The translations under genes were made by a program, and so were the position numbers. Under the pieces are notes generated by a model, which saw only the letters and a list, made by a program, of their open reading frames with translations, was not told the origin of the DNA and did not search any database. Below are positions 35,301-43,980 of a DNA stretch of 64,000 nt, one piece after another; position 1 is the stretch's first letter, and every line of letters begins with the position of its first letter. The DNA is taken from assembly GCA_045594425.1 (NCBI GenBank), contig JAZNYK010000013.1, positions 1 to 64,000 of the forward strand, written 5' to 3'. Origin of the DNA: RGIG1681 sp045594425 (lineage in GTDB: Bacteria; Bacillota; Clostridia; Christensenellales; UBA1242).

Positions 35301-36659
35301 ATGGCTAATATCATAAACATTACCGAATCGGCAAACAGACTAGATTTTTCAGACGCATACTCGCCGATTGTATGCGGAAACTCAAACTATTATTTGCATT
35401 TCACCTTTGATGAGATTTGGAAACGTTGCGAGCAAAAAACAGCACTTTTTGTTGTTGAAGGCAAAAAGATGTATGTTGATTTTGAGGGAGAAGATGTTCA
35501 CGTTCCAGTGCTTCCAAACGCTCAATTTGTTTTTGTTTCACTCATTTCAGGTGAAGGCAACAACCAAATTGCAACAACATCAATCAAAATCAGACTTGAA
35601 CCAACTGCGTTAGGTGGTGACATGAGTGAGTTTGACCAACTTGCAAGTTATTTGCCAAAGGTTCATGCTGCAATTAACGATTTAAAAAATGGTTCGGTTG
35701 TTGCAAAGCAAGCCGAAAATGCAAACTTTGCAAGCGAGGCTGATTTGGCAGGAACTGCCAACTATGCAAACAAGGCAAAAATTGCTCAAAATGTTGTTAA
35801 TGAAAATTTGCTTATTAATGGAGATTTCAAAATCAATCAAAGGGGAAAAACAACTGCGGGTTACGATTCTTATTTTGTTGATAGGTGGAAAACTCGTTAC
35901 AACAACCCTGACTTTACAACAATAAAACAAAATGACGACAAGTCAATTCATATGGAATCATCTAATGAAATGTGGCCATATTTATTGCAGATTTTAGATG
36001 TTGAACTTTCGAATTATTTAAAGAAGAAAAAAGTTACTTTGAGTTATAAGGTAAAAAATGTTGTAAACGAAAAGCAAACAAAGCCACAATTTGCTATTGA
36101 AACCAAAACAGGCGCAAATTATGTAGCAATTATATGGGGTGAGTTTTCAGAAGACGGGGTTTATCACATGACAATGGATATTCCTGAAGATTATGACAAC
36201 TTGGTTATAAGAACAAGTTGTTCACCATGCGCATCGTATGATGTGGAGTGGGTGAAGTTGGAACTTGGCGACCAAGCCACAGATTTTGTTCCGAAATCAC
36301 CAGTTCAGGAACTTGAAGAATGCAAAAGGTATTATCAAATTTTTAAAGACACTTATGGAACAGCGGATAATCCAACTTATATAGGTTCGCTTTATAGTGT
36401 GAGTGAAATGTCTTGCTATATGCAAATTGATTTGCCAGTGTCTATGAGGGTTGTTCCAACAAGGGTTACTGAAACATTATCATATAAATATATGCTTAAC
36501 ACTGCGCAGGCTTTCACCTCAATAACATTTGCTAGAAACGACAATATGATAAACAAACTTAAACTTTATGGAGAGGGCAGTTTTGTTCCTGGTGCGTGCA
36601 TTCCTGTCACTGTGTATGGAGATGCGTCTTATCTTGAACTTGATGCAGAGATTTATTAA
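35301..36659 (+). CDS. Phage tail-fibre/receptor-binding-like protein
   Basis: 452 residues. An N-terminal baseplate-attachment-like part is followed by a repetitive ANFASEADLAGTANYANKAKIAQN segment, then LLINGDFKINQRGKTTAGYDSYFVDRWK. Towards the end come VEWVKLELGDQATDFVPKSPVQELEECKRYYQIF and a beta-rich tip. This ordered set is common in tail fibres and tail-associated proteins of Firmicutes prophages. GGAGG ribosome site. No capsid, terminase or integrase gene is nearby, so this is an isolated tail cassette: a prophage remnant or a domesticated fibre. Confidence 0.8.
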   Translation: MANIINITESANRLDFSDAYSPIVCGNSNYYLHFTFDEIWKRCEQKTALFVVEGKKMYVDFEGEDVHVPVLPNAQFVFVSLISGEGNNQIATTSIKIRLEPTALGGDMSEFDQLASYLPKVHAAINDLKNGSVVAKQAENANFASEADLAGTANYANKAKIAQNVVNENLLINGDFKINQRGKTTAGYDSYFVDRWKTRYNNPDFTTIKQNDDKSIHMESSNEMWPYLLQILDVELSNYLKKKKVTLSYKVKNVVNEKQTKPQFAIETKTGANYVAIIWGEFSEDGVYHMTMDIPEDYDNLVIRTSCSPCASYDVEWVKLELGDQATDFVPKSPVQELEECKRYYQIFKDTYGTADNPTYIGSLYSVSEMSCYMQIDLPVSMRVVPTRVTETLSYKYMLNTAQAFTSITFARNDNMINKLKLYGEGSFVPGACIPVTVYGDASYLELDAEIY

Positions 36660-36814
36660 TGACCAATGAAGAAATTAAAAAAATGCATCTTGAACTAAAA
36701 CTAAAAGCAGAAAAACAAATTCAAGAGGAATTTAAACCACAAAAAGATACAATTGAATATTATTTAAGAAAAAGTGCAAAGTGGACAAACGAGTGTTTTA
36801 GAAAGAGGAGGTGA
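36659..36814 (+). CDS. Small charged protein in the tail-fibre cassette (51 residues)
   Basis: Starts on the TAATG overlap with the tail-fibre stop codon and ends TGA three bases before the next ATG. Sequence opens MTNEEIKKMHLELKLKAEKQ, predicted helical/coiled coil, very rich in Lys and Glu. Its end codons contain the AGAGGAGG ribosome site of the next gene. The tight packing on both sides is the main support. Possibly a short fibre-assembly or XkdX-like position protein. Confidence 0.72.
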   Translation: MTNEEIKKMHLELKLKAEKQIQEEFKPQKDTIEYYLRKSAKWTNECFRKRR

Positions 36815-36817
36815 ATA

Positions 36818-37093
36818 ATGTCGGAATCTATTTTAATTAATGAAAGTGAAATTGCTTTTAAAAACCCACAAAATGAAACGGTTGTTGAAGAAGTCGCAAA
36901 GGTTTATGTTAAGGTTGATGAAAATGGTTTTATCACAAACGTTAACAGTGACAAGTTTTTAAAAGATTTGAATGGTTGGACATTTTTTGATGAAGGTGTT
37001 GGAGATAGATTTGTGCACGCCCAAAATTTGTATTTTGAAAAACCCCTTGTTGATGAAAAAGGAAAATATATTCACACTTACAGCAAGCAATAA
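36818..37093 (+). CDS. Small phage-tail-associated protein
   Basis: 91 residues. YVKVDENGFITNVNSDKFLKDLNGWTFFDEGVGDRFVHAQNLYFEKPLVDEKGKYIHTY follows the pattern of small tail accessory proteins encoded behind fibre genes in Clostridia prophages. Excellent AGAGGAGG ribosome site in the preceding gene. Last gene of the cassette. Confidence 0.72.
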   Translation: MSESILINESEIAFKNPQNETVVEEVAKVYVKVDENGFITNVNSDKFLKDLNGWTFFDEGVGDRFVHAQNLYFEKPLVDEKGKYIHTYSKQ

Positions 37094-37111
37094 AAACGCA
37101 AAAACAAAAAT

Positions 37112-37138
37112 AAAACACCACAATTTGTGGTGTTTTTT
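37112..37138. terminator. Bidirectional terminator
   Basis: AAAACACCACAA/TTGTGGTGTTTT between the tail cassette and the convergent glycosyltransferase gene. Confidence 0.87.
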
Positions 37139-37149
37139 GTTATTTTTCA

Positions 37150-40100
37150 TTATTTTTTCTTATTTTTCTTTGGTTTTTGTTCAAAAGGACTAACATAAAT
37201 TTGATTTGTCATGTTGCAGTAAATATGTCTAAAATATTCTCTACGTTTTGTGCCTTTTGGTAAAACAAAATCTAAAACCTTTCTGCTGAATGGTTTTTTT
37301 CTATGTTCATAAACATTTGGGTTAATCCAGGTTTCTTGTGGTGCAAGGTCGGCAAGTCTCAACTCGTTTTCCCACATTTTAACAGCATTAACAGATTCGC
37401 CAAGACCAAAATCATCTTCAAATTTCAAACACTTGAAAATGTTTCTATCTTTTGGTTTTGCAAAGTGCAAATAATGTTCAAATGTAAATGTGAAATCTTC
37501 ACGGCGATAGTGAAGTCGGTCAATATAACCTTCGAACATAGTTAGGAAGTCTTCAACAAAATCAAGAGCAGCACCTTGAAGAGTTTTTGTCATAATTTCT
37601 GTTTGAACATTTGATTTGTATTCTTCAAACTCTGGTTCAAGTTTTCCGTCAACCTCTTTATAACCGATTGTTGATGGAGCCAGTTTCATAAACACGTGTT
37701 CACGAACAACGCCAGTAATTTTTGGTTTGTGTTCAAAGAATAGTTTTGTTTCAAATCCAGCCATTTGCTTGCGGATGTCAAGCATTTCACTGTTTGCATG
37801 GATGTATAAACTATTTACTGGGAAGCCTAAGAGATTTGTTAAACAAAGTTCCTGTCTGCCAGAGTATCCAATATCAAACAAAATATCATTTTCTTTAACA
37901 ATTTTTCCAAAGTAAGTTTTTAATTTACTTCTTGAGTCATTTATCTTTTTAAAGTCTAACATGTCTGACAATTTGTTTACTGAAATATCAAAGTGTGCTT
38001 TTGATGTAAAGTTCATATCTTTCACTTTTTCATCAATATGAATTGCCTCATAAAAAGCATTTTCTTCAACAGAGTCAAACATGAAAGGTTTGAAAGTTTT
38101 AAATAGTTTAGCCGGTGTATAGTTAAATGGATTAAGTTTATTTGAAAGCGAATAAAGGTCAGCCTTGCTATAAATATCTGTGGTTAATGTAGATTTTCTT
38201 GAAAGATATAAATAGTTTGATTTAGGGAGTTCTTTATTAAACTTTTTAAAAATATCAAGTGCAAGCATTGGAAGATATCCGTCACGGGCAATAAAGTGAA
38301 TTGTCTTTGAATTTTGTTCAAGGGCATTTTTGATAATCCAATCAGTTATGCTATAAAGGTATGGTCCAAGCGCTGCATATCCAAGCACATATGGGTCTGC
38401 ATTATAGTTTGTGTTGTTGTCATATTGCAAAAATGGGTTATCAAACAATTTGTTTGCAATAATTGCTTGTGAACATCTATATCCTAGATAAGCATATCTT
38501 GCAATTTTTATATCATGTGTTTGATTTTGAACTTCAAGAGTTCCACAAAGATTTCCCGCATAGATGTGTGCGTGCCATCCATGATAAAGGTCCATTGTTT
38601 TTGGAAGATGATTTCCATTTATACCATGTTTTTGTGCGTTTTCGACATCACTAAACCAGTTATCACCAATATGTATAATTTCTTTTGGCTTAACCTTTAA
38701 GTCATTAATCATGTATTTAAACATATTTGATGAATATTTACCAACTTTTATGTCAGAAGATAAGTATAATTTGTCATACTTATATCCATTTTTTGCAAGT
38801 AGTTTTTCAATGAATTCTTTTGGCAAATACATATCAGAAGCAATAACAACGGTTTTGCCTTGTTGTTTTGCAAGTTCAAATAATTCTTTGCCATATTTTC
38901 TTACATAACAGAATTTATATTCAAGTTCAAGTTCTTTTTGTTTGAGTTGTTCAAGAAGTTCTCTGTCAAAACCATAGTCTTCAGCGATTTGGTTATAAAT
39001 GTCGTCAAGCGTGATTTCCTCACAAATTGTGTTGTTGATTTTAAAAACTTCTCTTGCTCTTGATTCTTCATCAATTCTGATTTGTGCAAAATTGTAATAG
39101 GCTTTTGTTTTAAAGAGTTTAATAAACTCATGTTCCAAAATAAAAAATAAATCAGTTGGATAATAGAAAGGTCTTAAAATCAAAGTGTCAAAAATATCAA
39201 AACTAACAACTTTTGTTTTTGGACTGCAAATTTCGCTCTTTATATATTGTTCCCATCCAAATACATTTTCTTTTATTGTGGTCATTTCATCATAGAAAAA
39301 TTCTTGAACTGCTGGTCGATGTGTAAATTGTTTTTGGTCTAAATTAAATTTTTCACTAATCAATTTTGTATAAAATTTTAAATTTGATTTAAAACCTTTT
39401 AAATCTCTATAATAAATTTGAGCGTAGTTAACTTTCCATTTTTCTAAATGAGGTTTCAATTCATCAAAAATGCTTGTTTGTTTTAATTGTTTTTCGAAGA
39501 ATTTTAAAACACTTAATATGTTTTCAATTTTTTTAATATTTTTTTCTCTATTATCAACAACTTGTGTTGATTGTTCTGTGTGTCTAAAATAATGATAATA
39601 AGCACCTGTGGTGAAGTTTGAAACACTGGTTGCTCTGCTCCAAAGAGCAGAAGAAAATGCTAAATCTTCACACATAACAAGTTTTGGATTTTCTTTTGAA
39701 AATGCTTTAAGGTCTTTAAGAGCAGATTGCCAAAGTTCTCTTTTGTAAAGTTTTGTAACAACTATGTGCCATGAATAATGAGAACATTGTTGTTCTACAA
39801 AAGTTTTAATACAGTCTTCACCTTTAAGATTGATTGATTGTCTTAATGGGTCAAGGTTAGCGTATGACCTAAAATTTCCATCAAAGTCATAAATAAATTG
39901 TCCAACAGCAATGTCTGATTTGTTTTCAGTGATTGTTTTGTGTAAAAGACGGAACCAGTCAACTGTTACGTAGTCGTCAGAGTCAACATAGGTGATGTAT
40001 TTTCCTTTGCTTGCTTCAAAGCCTGTGATTCTGGCTTGGAAAAGCCCCATATTCTTTTCATGAGGAACAAGTCTAAGGTTGCTGTATTGTTCTTGAAGAT

Positions 40101-40257
40101 TTTTAACAATTTTAACGCCACCATCAGTTGAGCCGTCATCAACAACAATAACTTCCAAGTTTTTATAACTGTTTTCCATGATGCTGTTAATACATCTTTC
40201 AATATATTTTTCAGTGTTATAGAGTGGAATGATTACACTAATTAAATCTTGTTCCAT
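37150..40257 (-). CDS. GT2 glycosyltransferase fused to a HAD-type (COG5610-like) domain
   Basis: 1035 residues. Residues 5-230: GT-A glycosyltransferase family 2 (VIIPLYNTEKYIERCINSI, DDGSTDGG, DxD as YVDSDDY). Residues ~349-570: HAD domain with VVSFDIFDTLIL (DxDxT), VIASDMYLP (motif II) and IIHIGDNWFSDV (motif IV). Residues 590-1035: extra domain with HFIARDGYLPMLALDIF, also found beside HAD in surface-polysaccharide loci. The tail is Lys-rich. Cytoplasmic. Second gene after the GT2 at 41317, with AAGGAG spanning the junction. The protein at 41630 contains the same HAD plus C-terminal unit without the GT2. Confidence 0.88.
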   Translation of the reverse strand: MEQDLISVIIPLYNTEKYIERCINSIMENSYKNLEVIVVDDGSTDGGVKIVKNLQEQYSNLRLVPHEKNMGLFQARITGFEASKGKYITYVDSDDYVTVDWFRLLHKTITENKSDIAVGQFIYDFDGNFRSYANLDPLRQSINLKGEDCIKTFVEQQCSHYSWHIVVTKLYKRELWQSALKDLKAFSKENPKLVMCEDLAFSSALWSRATSVSNFTTGAYYHYFRHTEQSTQVVDNREKNIKKIENILSVLKFFEKQLKQTSIFDELKPHLEKWKVNYAQIYYRDLKGFKSNLKFYTKLISEKFNLDQKQFTHRPAVQEFFYDEMTTIKENVFGWEQYIKSEICSPKTKVVSFDIFDTLILRPFYYPTDLFFILEHEFIKLFKTKAYYNFAQIRIDEESRAREVFKINNTICEEITLDDIYNQIAEDYGFDRELLEQLKQKELELEYKFCYVRKYGKELFELAKQQGKTVVIASDMYLPKEFIEKLLAKNGYKYDKLYLSSDIKVGKYSSNMFKYMINDLKVKPKEIIHIGDNWFSDVENAQKHGINGNHLPKTMDLYHGWHAHIYAGNLCGTLEVQNQTHDIKIARYAYLGYRCSQAIIANKLFDNPFLQYDNNTNYNADPYVLGYAALGPYLYSITDWIIKNALEQNSKTIHFIARDGYLPMLALDIFKKFNKELPKSNYLYLSRKSTLTTDIYSKADLYSLSNKLNPFNYTPAKLFKTFKPFMFDSVEENAFYEAIHIDEKVKDMNFTSKAHFDISVNKLSDMLDFKKINDSRSKLKTYFGKIVKENDILFDIGYSGRQELCLTNLLGFPVNSLYIHANSEMLDIRKQMAGFETKLFFEHKPKITGVVREHVFMKLAPSTIGYKEVDGKLEPEFEEYKSNVQTEIMTKTLQGAALDFVEDFLTMFEGYIDRLHYRREDFTFTFEHYLHFAKPKDRNIFKCLKFEDDFGLGESVNAVKMWENELRLADLAPQETWINPNVYEHRKKPFSRKVLDFVLPKGTKRREYFRHIYCNMTNQIYVSPFEQKPKKNKKK

Positions 40258-40258
40258 T

Positions 40259-41317
40259 TTAGTTCTCCTTTGTATGCCTTTTTAATCTTTGTTTAATATT
40301 AAATAAAAAATTATAGGTTTTTGTGTTTCTTAATTTTTTGCCGAATCGCAAATTTATATGGTCTTTGAAAGAAAATTTATAAACTTGTTTTCTTTCTGCT
40401 TTTTCTTGAGCAGTGTATTGTTCAGGATTTTTTTCTAAACATTCCTTGAAAAAATCAAAGCACGTATTTGCATAAAGTTTTAGTTGTTTAAATTCTTTTC
40501 TTGAAAAGTTTTGAAAATCAAAACATTTTTTTAGGTAAAACTTAAACAGGTCAAACATTGTCTTTTCAACACCAACAAACAAATGAGTGAGAGAATTTTG
40601 TTCATAAAAATTAATTCTATCAAAAAAAGCGTCAATGTCAGAAAAGTGTTTCATTGGATTAGATGCTTGCATGATGCTGTTTGAACGAATCAAATAGTGA
40701 TATAGCACATTTGGAATGCAAGTGATTTTTTTTGCTTTAAAAAACACATAGTGTGCAATCCATTGGTCTTCATGAATCAGACCCAGCGGAAACCTTATGC
40801 CGTCAAACAATTCTTTTTTGTAAAGTTTGTTCCATGCAACGCAATAACGGTCTTGTCTTGGTTCAGACAGCCACTCAAGGGCTTCTTTTCCAGTATCAGT
40901 TTTTGTGTTAAGCGGCTCACAATCAGAAACAACTTCGCCTTGCTCATTTTCCATAACAAAAGAGCAAATGCAAACATCTGAATCATTTGCTCTTAAATTT
41001 TTAAGCAATGTTTCAATCATGTCAGGTTCAATGTGGTCATCACTATCAACAAATGCAATAAAATTTCCTGTGGCTATGTTTAAGCCTTCGTTTCTTGCAG
41101 ATGATAGCCCACCATTTTGTTTGTGAACAACTTTGATGCGATTGTCTTTTAAAGCCCAGTCATCACAAAGTTTTCCAGAACTGTCGGTTGAACCGTCATC
41201 AATTAAGATAATTTCTAAATTTTTATAGGTTTGACAAACAACACTAGTCAGGCATTTGTTCAAATATTTTTCAACGTTAAACACTGGCACAATCACACTG
41301 ATTAGTTCGTTTTTCAT
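40259..41317 (-). CDS. GT2 family glycosyltransferase
   Basis: 352 residues. VIVPVFNVEKYLNKCLTSVVCQTYKNLEIILIDDGSTDSSGKLCDDWA opens a typical GT-A domain, with DxD motif AFVDSDDHI. C-terminal ~120 residues helical. Cytoplasmic sugar transfer in surface-glycan synthesis. Start is the ATG at 41317 (AAGGAT seven bases upstream); a TTG one codon earlier is less likely. First gene of the leftward operon, read from the promoter inside the inverted-repeat-flanked segment. Confidence 0.9.
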   Translation of the reverse strand: MKNELISVIVPVFNVEKYLNKCLTSVVCQTYKNLEIILIDDGSTDSSGKLCDDWALKDNRIKVVHKQNGGLSSARNEGLNIATGNFIAFVDSDDHIEPDMIETLLKNLRANDSDVCICSFVMENEQGEVVSDCEPLNTKTDTGKEALEWLSEPRQDRYCVAWNKLYKKELFDGIRFPLGLIHEDQWIAHYVFFKAKKITCIPNVLYHYLIRSNSIMQASNPMKHFSDIDAFFDRINFYEQNSLTHLFVGVEKTMFDLFKFYLKKCFDFQNFSRKEFKQLKLYANTCFDFFKECLEKNPEQYTAQEKAERKQVYKFSFKDHINLRFGKKLRNTKTYNFLFNIKQRLKRHTKEN

Positions 41318-41370
41318 CAAATTATCCTTAAAATTTATTGACCACTTAAAACTGTGAAAATTGGTTCGTC

Positions 41371-41581
41371 AAACAAGAGTTTTGTGAACAAATAAAGCAC
41401 AAAATTCGTTAAGTGCGTCACTAAAAATATAGCATAATTATATGATTTGGTCAAGAAGTATCTTGGTTTTAGCGTCATTCTAGGAAAAAACCTAAGTTTT
41501 TCACATTTTTTTGTTCATTTTTTAACTAAAAATTTTCAAAATTTTCGATATTTTTGCCCATTCTTCACAAAACTCTTGTTT
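41371..41581. repeat. Inverted-repeat-flanked segment, candidate invertible promoter
   Basis: AAACAAGAGTTTTGTGAA at 41371-41388 and its exact reverse complement at 41564-41581 flank 175 bp. The whole divergent gap 41321-41629 has no gene. The right repeat is also part of a perfect local palindrome (arms TTCACAAAAC/GTTTTGTGAA, 41564-41587, 4-bp core), the shape of a recombinase or regulator site. The only convincing promoter of the gap lies between the repeats and points left. Confidence 0.72.
41426..41454 (-). promoter_or_regulatory. Leftward promoter inside the inverted-repeat segment
   Basis: On the minus strand, TTGACC (41449-41454), 17-bp spacer, TATATT (41426-41431). It drives the GT2/GT2-HAD operon as written. 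Inversion would point it at the HAD gene at 41630, for which I see no good promoter outside the segment. Confidence 0.65.
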
Positions 41582-41629
41582 TGTGAACAATTTGTTTAAC
41601 CATAACCATTAAAAATTAGAGAGGAACGA

Positions 41630-43855
41630 ATGAGTAAATTACATCAATTTAAATTAAAACATTATATGAAAATGAAGGCAAAGCATCCTAATGTTGAATA
41701 TATTTACAGGACATATAAAATCAATAATTTGCCATATCATGAAAGTCATAAAATAACATCTTGGAAGTTTTTATCAAAACTAATTTCTGCCGACAAGAGG
41801 AATAAAGACCTAACAAAAGTTGCTTTTCCAAAAGAAACCTACAATCCATTTTTAACACATTCTTGCAGCGAAAATTACAGGTTGTGCGTGGGTGAAAAAT
41901 GTTTGGCTATTCCAGATAGTTTGCTTTTGAAAAGAAAGTCCCCTGAAAAACTTGTTGAAGAACTTTGCAAGTTTGAAGTAATTTCATTTGATATTTTTGA
42001 CACTTGTATTTTTAGACCATTTGGAAAACCTACTGACCTATATTATTTGTTGGAAAGTCAAAACGGAATGTTGAATTTTGGTGATTACAGAAGAAACGCC
42101 GAGGCTGCAGCAAGACAAAAAACAACAAAACCTAATTTTGAAGTTGATATTTATGATATTTATGAAGAACTTGAAAAACGTTGCTTTTTGAAAAAAGAAG
42201 AAGTTGAACGTGAAATAGAGATGGAAAAAAAGGTTTGTTATGCAAACCCATATATGCTTAAAGTTTTTGAATTGTTAAAAAAGAAAAAGAAAACAGTTAT
42301 TGCAATTTCTGATATGTATTTGCCATCAAAAGTAGTTAAAGAAATTTTGGAAAAGAATGGTTTTGTTGGATTTGAAAAAATCTATGTTTCTTGTGAACAT
42401 GGTTACGCAAAAGGGCAAGGAAAACTTTTTGAAATTGCAAAAGCAGACTATCCAACAAAAACAAAATTTGCCCATGTTGGTGACAGCAAAGAAGCAGATA
42501 TCAAAGGTGCTCAAAAGGCGGGCGTTACACCATTTTATTATGAACAATGTAATGAATTTGGAAACAAGTTTAGACCACAATATTTATATAGCCCAGTGGG
42601 ACAAATTTATAAAGGTGTGGTTAACAACTATTTGTATAACGGAACAAACAAAAACACAGCAAGAGAAGATTTTGGTTTTTTGTATGCAGGTCCAATTGTT
42701 GCTGGTTATTGTGAATGGATTAATGAATTTGTGAAAAATAACAACCTTGACAAAATTTGGTTTTTGGCAAGAGATATGGATATTTTTTATAAAATGTATA
42801 ACAAGCATTACAAAAAATATGATAATGATTATGTGGTAACTTCAAGATTCTCTCTTCAAGAATGTTTGTATGAAGATTTTACCGATGAAATTTTGTATCA
42901 TACACTTTTGTCTAGATGCGACAGAGGTTACACAATAAAACAATCATTTGACGAATTAAACTTATCTTTTTTAATTAAAGAATGTCCAAAATATGGACTA
43001 AATGAAAAAAGTTTTATTTTCCGCTCGAACCTTGACACTCTTCACAAAGTTATAAAAGATAATCTAGATAAAGTTATTGAATATTTTAAAGATAATGAAA
43101 CAGCAGCAAAAATGTATTTTAAAGAAAAACTTGGCGGTGCAAGAAAAATTTGTTTAGTTGACCTTGGTTGGCGTGGTTCAATTTTTGGTTATTTAAAATA
43201 TCTTCTTGTTGATAAGTGGAAACTTTGTGATGAAGTTAAGGGTGTTCTTCTTGGAAGCACATACAGTGAAGCCGCTGCAAATCTTATTTCACGTGGCATT
43301 GTCACAACTTATGCTTATGACCACATCCACAATCGTGATTTTGTTAGACAAGATTGCGGAATTGAATTTACAACTGTTGTTGTGTTGGAATCAATCTTTA
43401 CAAGTGAAGGTAACTCTTTGGTTGAATATAAACTTAACAAAGAAAAGAATCAAGTTGAGTTTTTAACATATGAATCTAATCCAAACAAAAAAATCATTAG
43501 AGAGTTTCACACGGGTGTTGAAAGGTTTATTGACGAGTTTGAAAAATTTAGAAAAGAATTCAGACACGTTTACCCAATGTCTGCAGTCGATGCTTTTGAA
43601 CCAATGAATATAATTTTGAAATGTCAAGACTACATTGCAAGGATTGTTGGTGATGTTCTTGACACACCATATCAAGTTGCAGGTCTTGGAATAAAAGTTC
43701 AAAAATATGTTCCACTTGGCGAAATTATGCTTGAAAAAGGTTTGATTAAAGAGTGGCCAATTCGTGATGAACTTGAAGAAGATGACGATGAAGAAGATGA
43801 CGAAAAACACAAGAATAATGATGTGAAAAATAAAAAGAAATCAAAGAAAAAATAA
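41630..43855 (+). CDS. HAD-type surface-polysaccharide protein (COG5610-like)
   Basis: 741 residues. N-terminal ~110 residues not recognised. HAD domain from ~117: VISFDIFDTCIF (DxDxT), VIAISDMYLPSKVV, FAHVGDSKEADIKGA (motif IV). Then the DKIWFLARDMDIFYKMYN domain that also occurs in the 1035-residue fusion at 37150, so the two are paralogues. C-terminal tail of alternating Asp/Glu followed by Lys. GAGAGGAA ribosome site. Divergent from the GT2 operon across the inverted-repeat segment. Confidence 0.8.
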   Translation: MSKLHQFKLKHYMKMKAKHPNVEYIYRTYKINNLPYHESHKITSWKFLSKLISADKRNKDLTKVAFPKETYNPFLTHSCSENYRLCVGEKCLAIPDSLLLKRKSPEKLVEELCKFEVISFDIFDTCIFRPFGKPTDLYYLLESQNGMLNFGDYRRNAEAAARQKTTKPNFEVDIYDIYEELEKRCFLKKEEVEREIEMEKKVCYANPYMLKVFELLKKKKKTVIAISDMYLPSKVVKEILEKNGFVGFEKIYVSCEHGYAKGQGKLFEIAKADYPTKTKFAHVGDSKEADIKGAQKAGVTPFYYEQCNEFGNKFRPQYLYSPVGQIYKGVVNNYLYNGTNKNTAREDFGFLYAGPIVAGYCEWINEFVKNNNLDKIWFLARDMDIFYKMYNKHYKKYDNDYVVTSRFSLQECLYEDFTDEILYHTLLSRCDRGYTIKQSFDELNLSFLIKECPKYGLNEKSFIFRSNLDTLHKVIKDNLDKVIEYFKDNETAAKMYFKEKLGGARKICLVDLGWRGSIFGYLKYLLVDKWKLCDEVKGVLLGSTYSEAAANLISRGIVTTYAYDHIHNRDFVRQDCGIEFTTVVVLESIFTSEGNSLVEYKLNKEKNQVEFLTYESNPNKKIIREFHTGVERFIDEFEKFRKEFRHVYPMSAVDAFEPMNIILKCQDYIARIVGDVLDTPYQVAGLGIKVQKYVPLGEIMLEKGLIKEWPIRDELEEDDDEEDDEKHKNNDVKNKKKSKKK

Positions 43856-43886
43856 AAAGCGTGGCGATTATGCCATGCTTTTTTTG
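43855..43886 (+). terminator. Terminator after the HAD gene
   Basis: AGCGTGGC/GCCATGCT stem with one wobble, then T7. Confidence 0.82.
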
Positions 43887-43926
43887 TTTGAAAAAGTTTG
43901 TTGTGTCAAAGTGAAAAAATTAAACA

Positions 43927-43958
43927 TATAATGCTAGTGAAGGTAACTTGTTATCTTC
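43927..43958 (+). promoter_or_regulatory. Minus-10 element and 5' leader hairpin of the DUF11-like gene
   Basis: TATAAT at 43927-43932 (no clear -35 at ideal spacing). A stem GAAGGTAAC/GTTATCTTC (43939-43958) would sit at the very 5' end of the mRNA, a position where hairpins often protect transcripts. Confidence 0.5.
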
Positions 43959-43980
43959 AAATTTACAAAGGAGGGAAACT

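Noticed and set aside
35301..37093. Complete prophage
   Set aside because: No integrase, terminase, capsid, portal or lysis genes are seen on either side.
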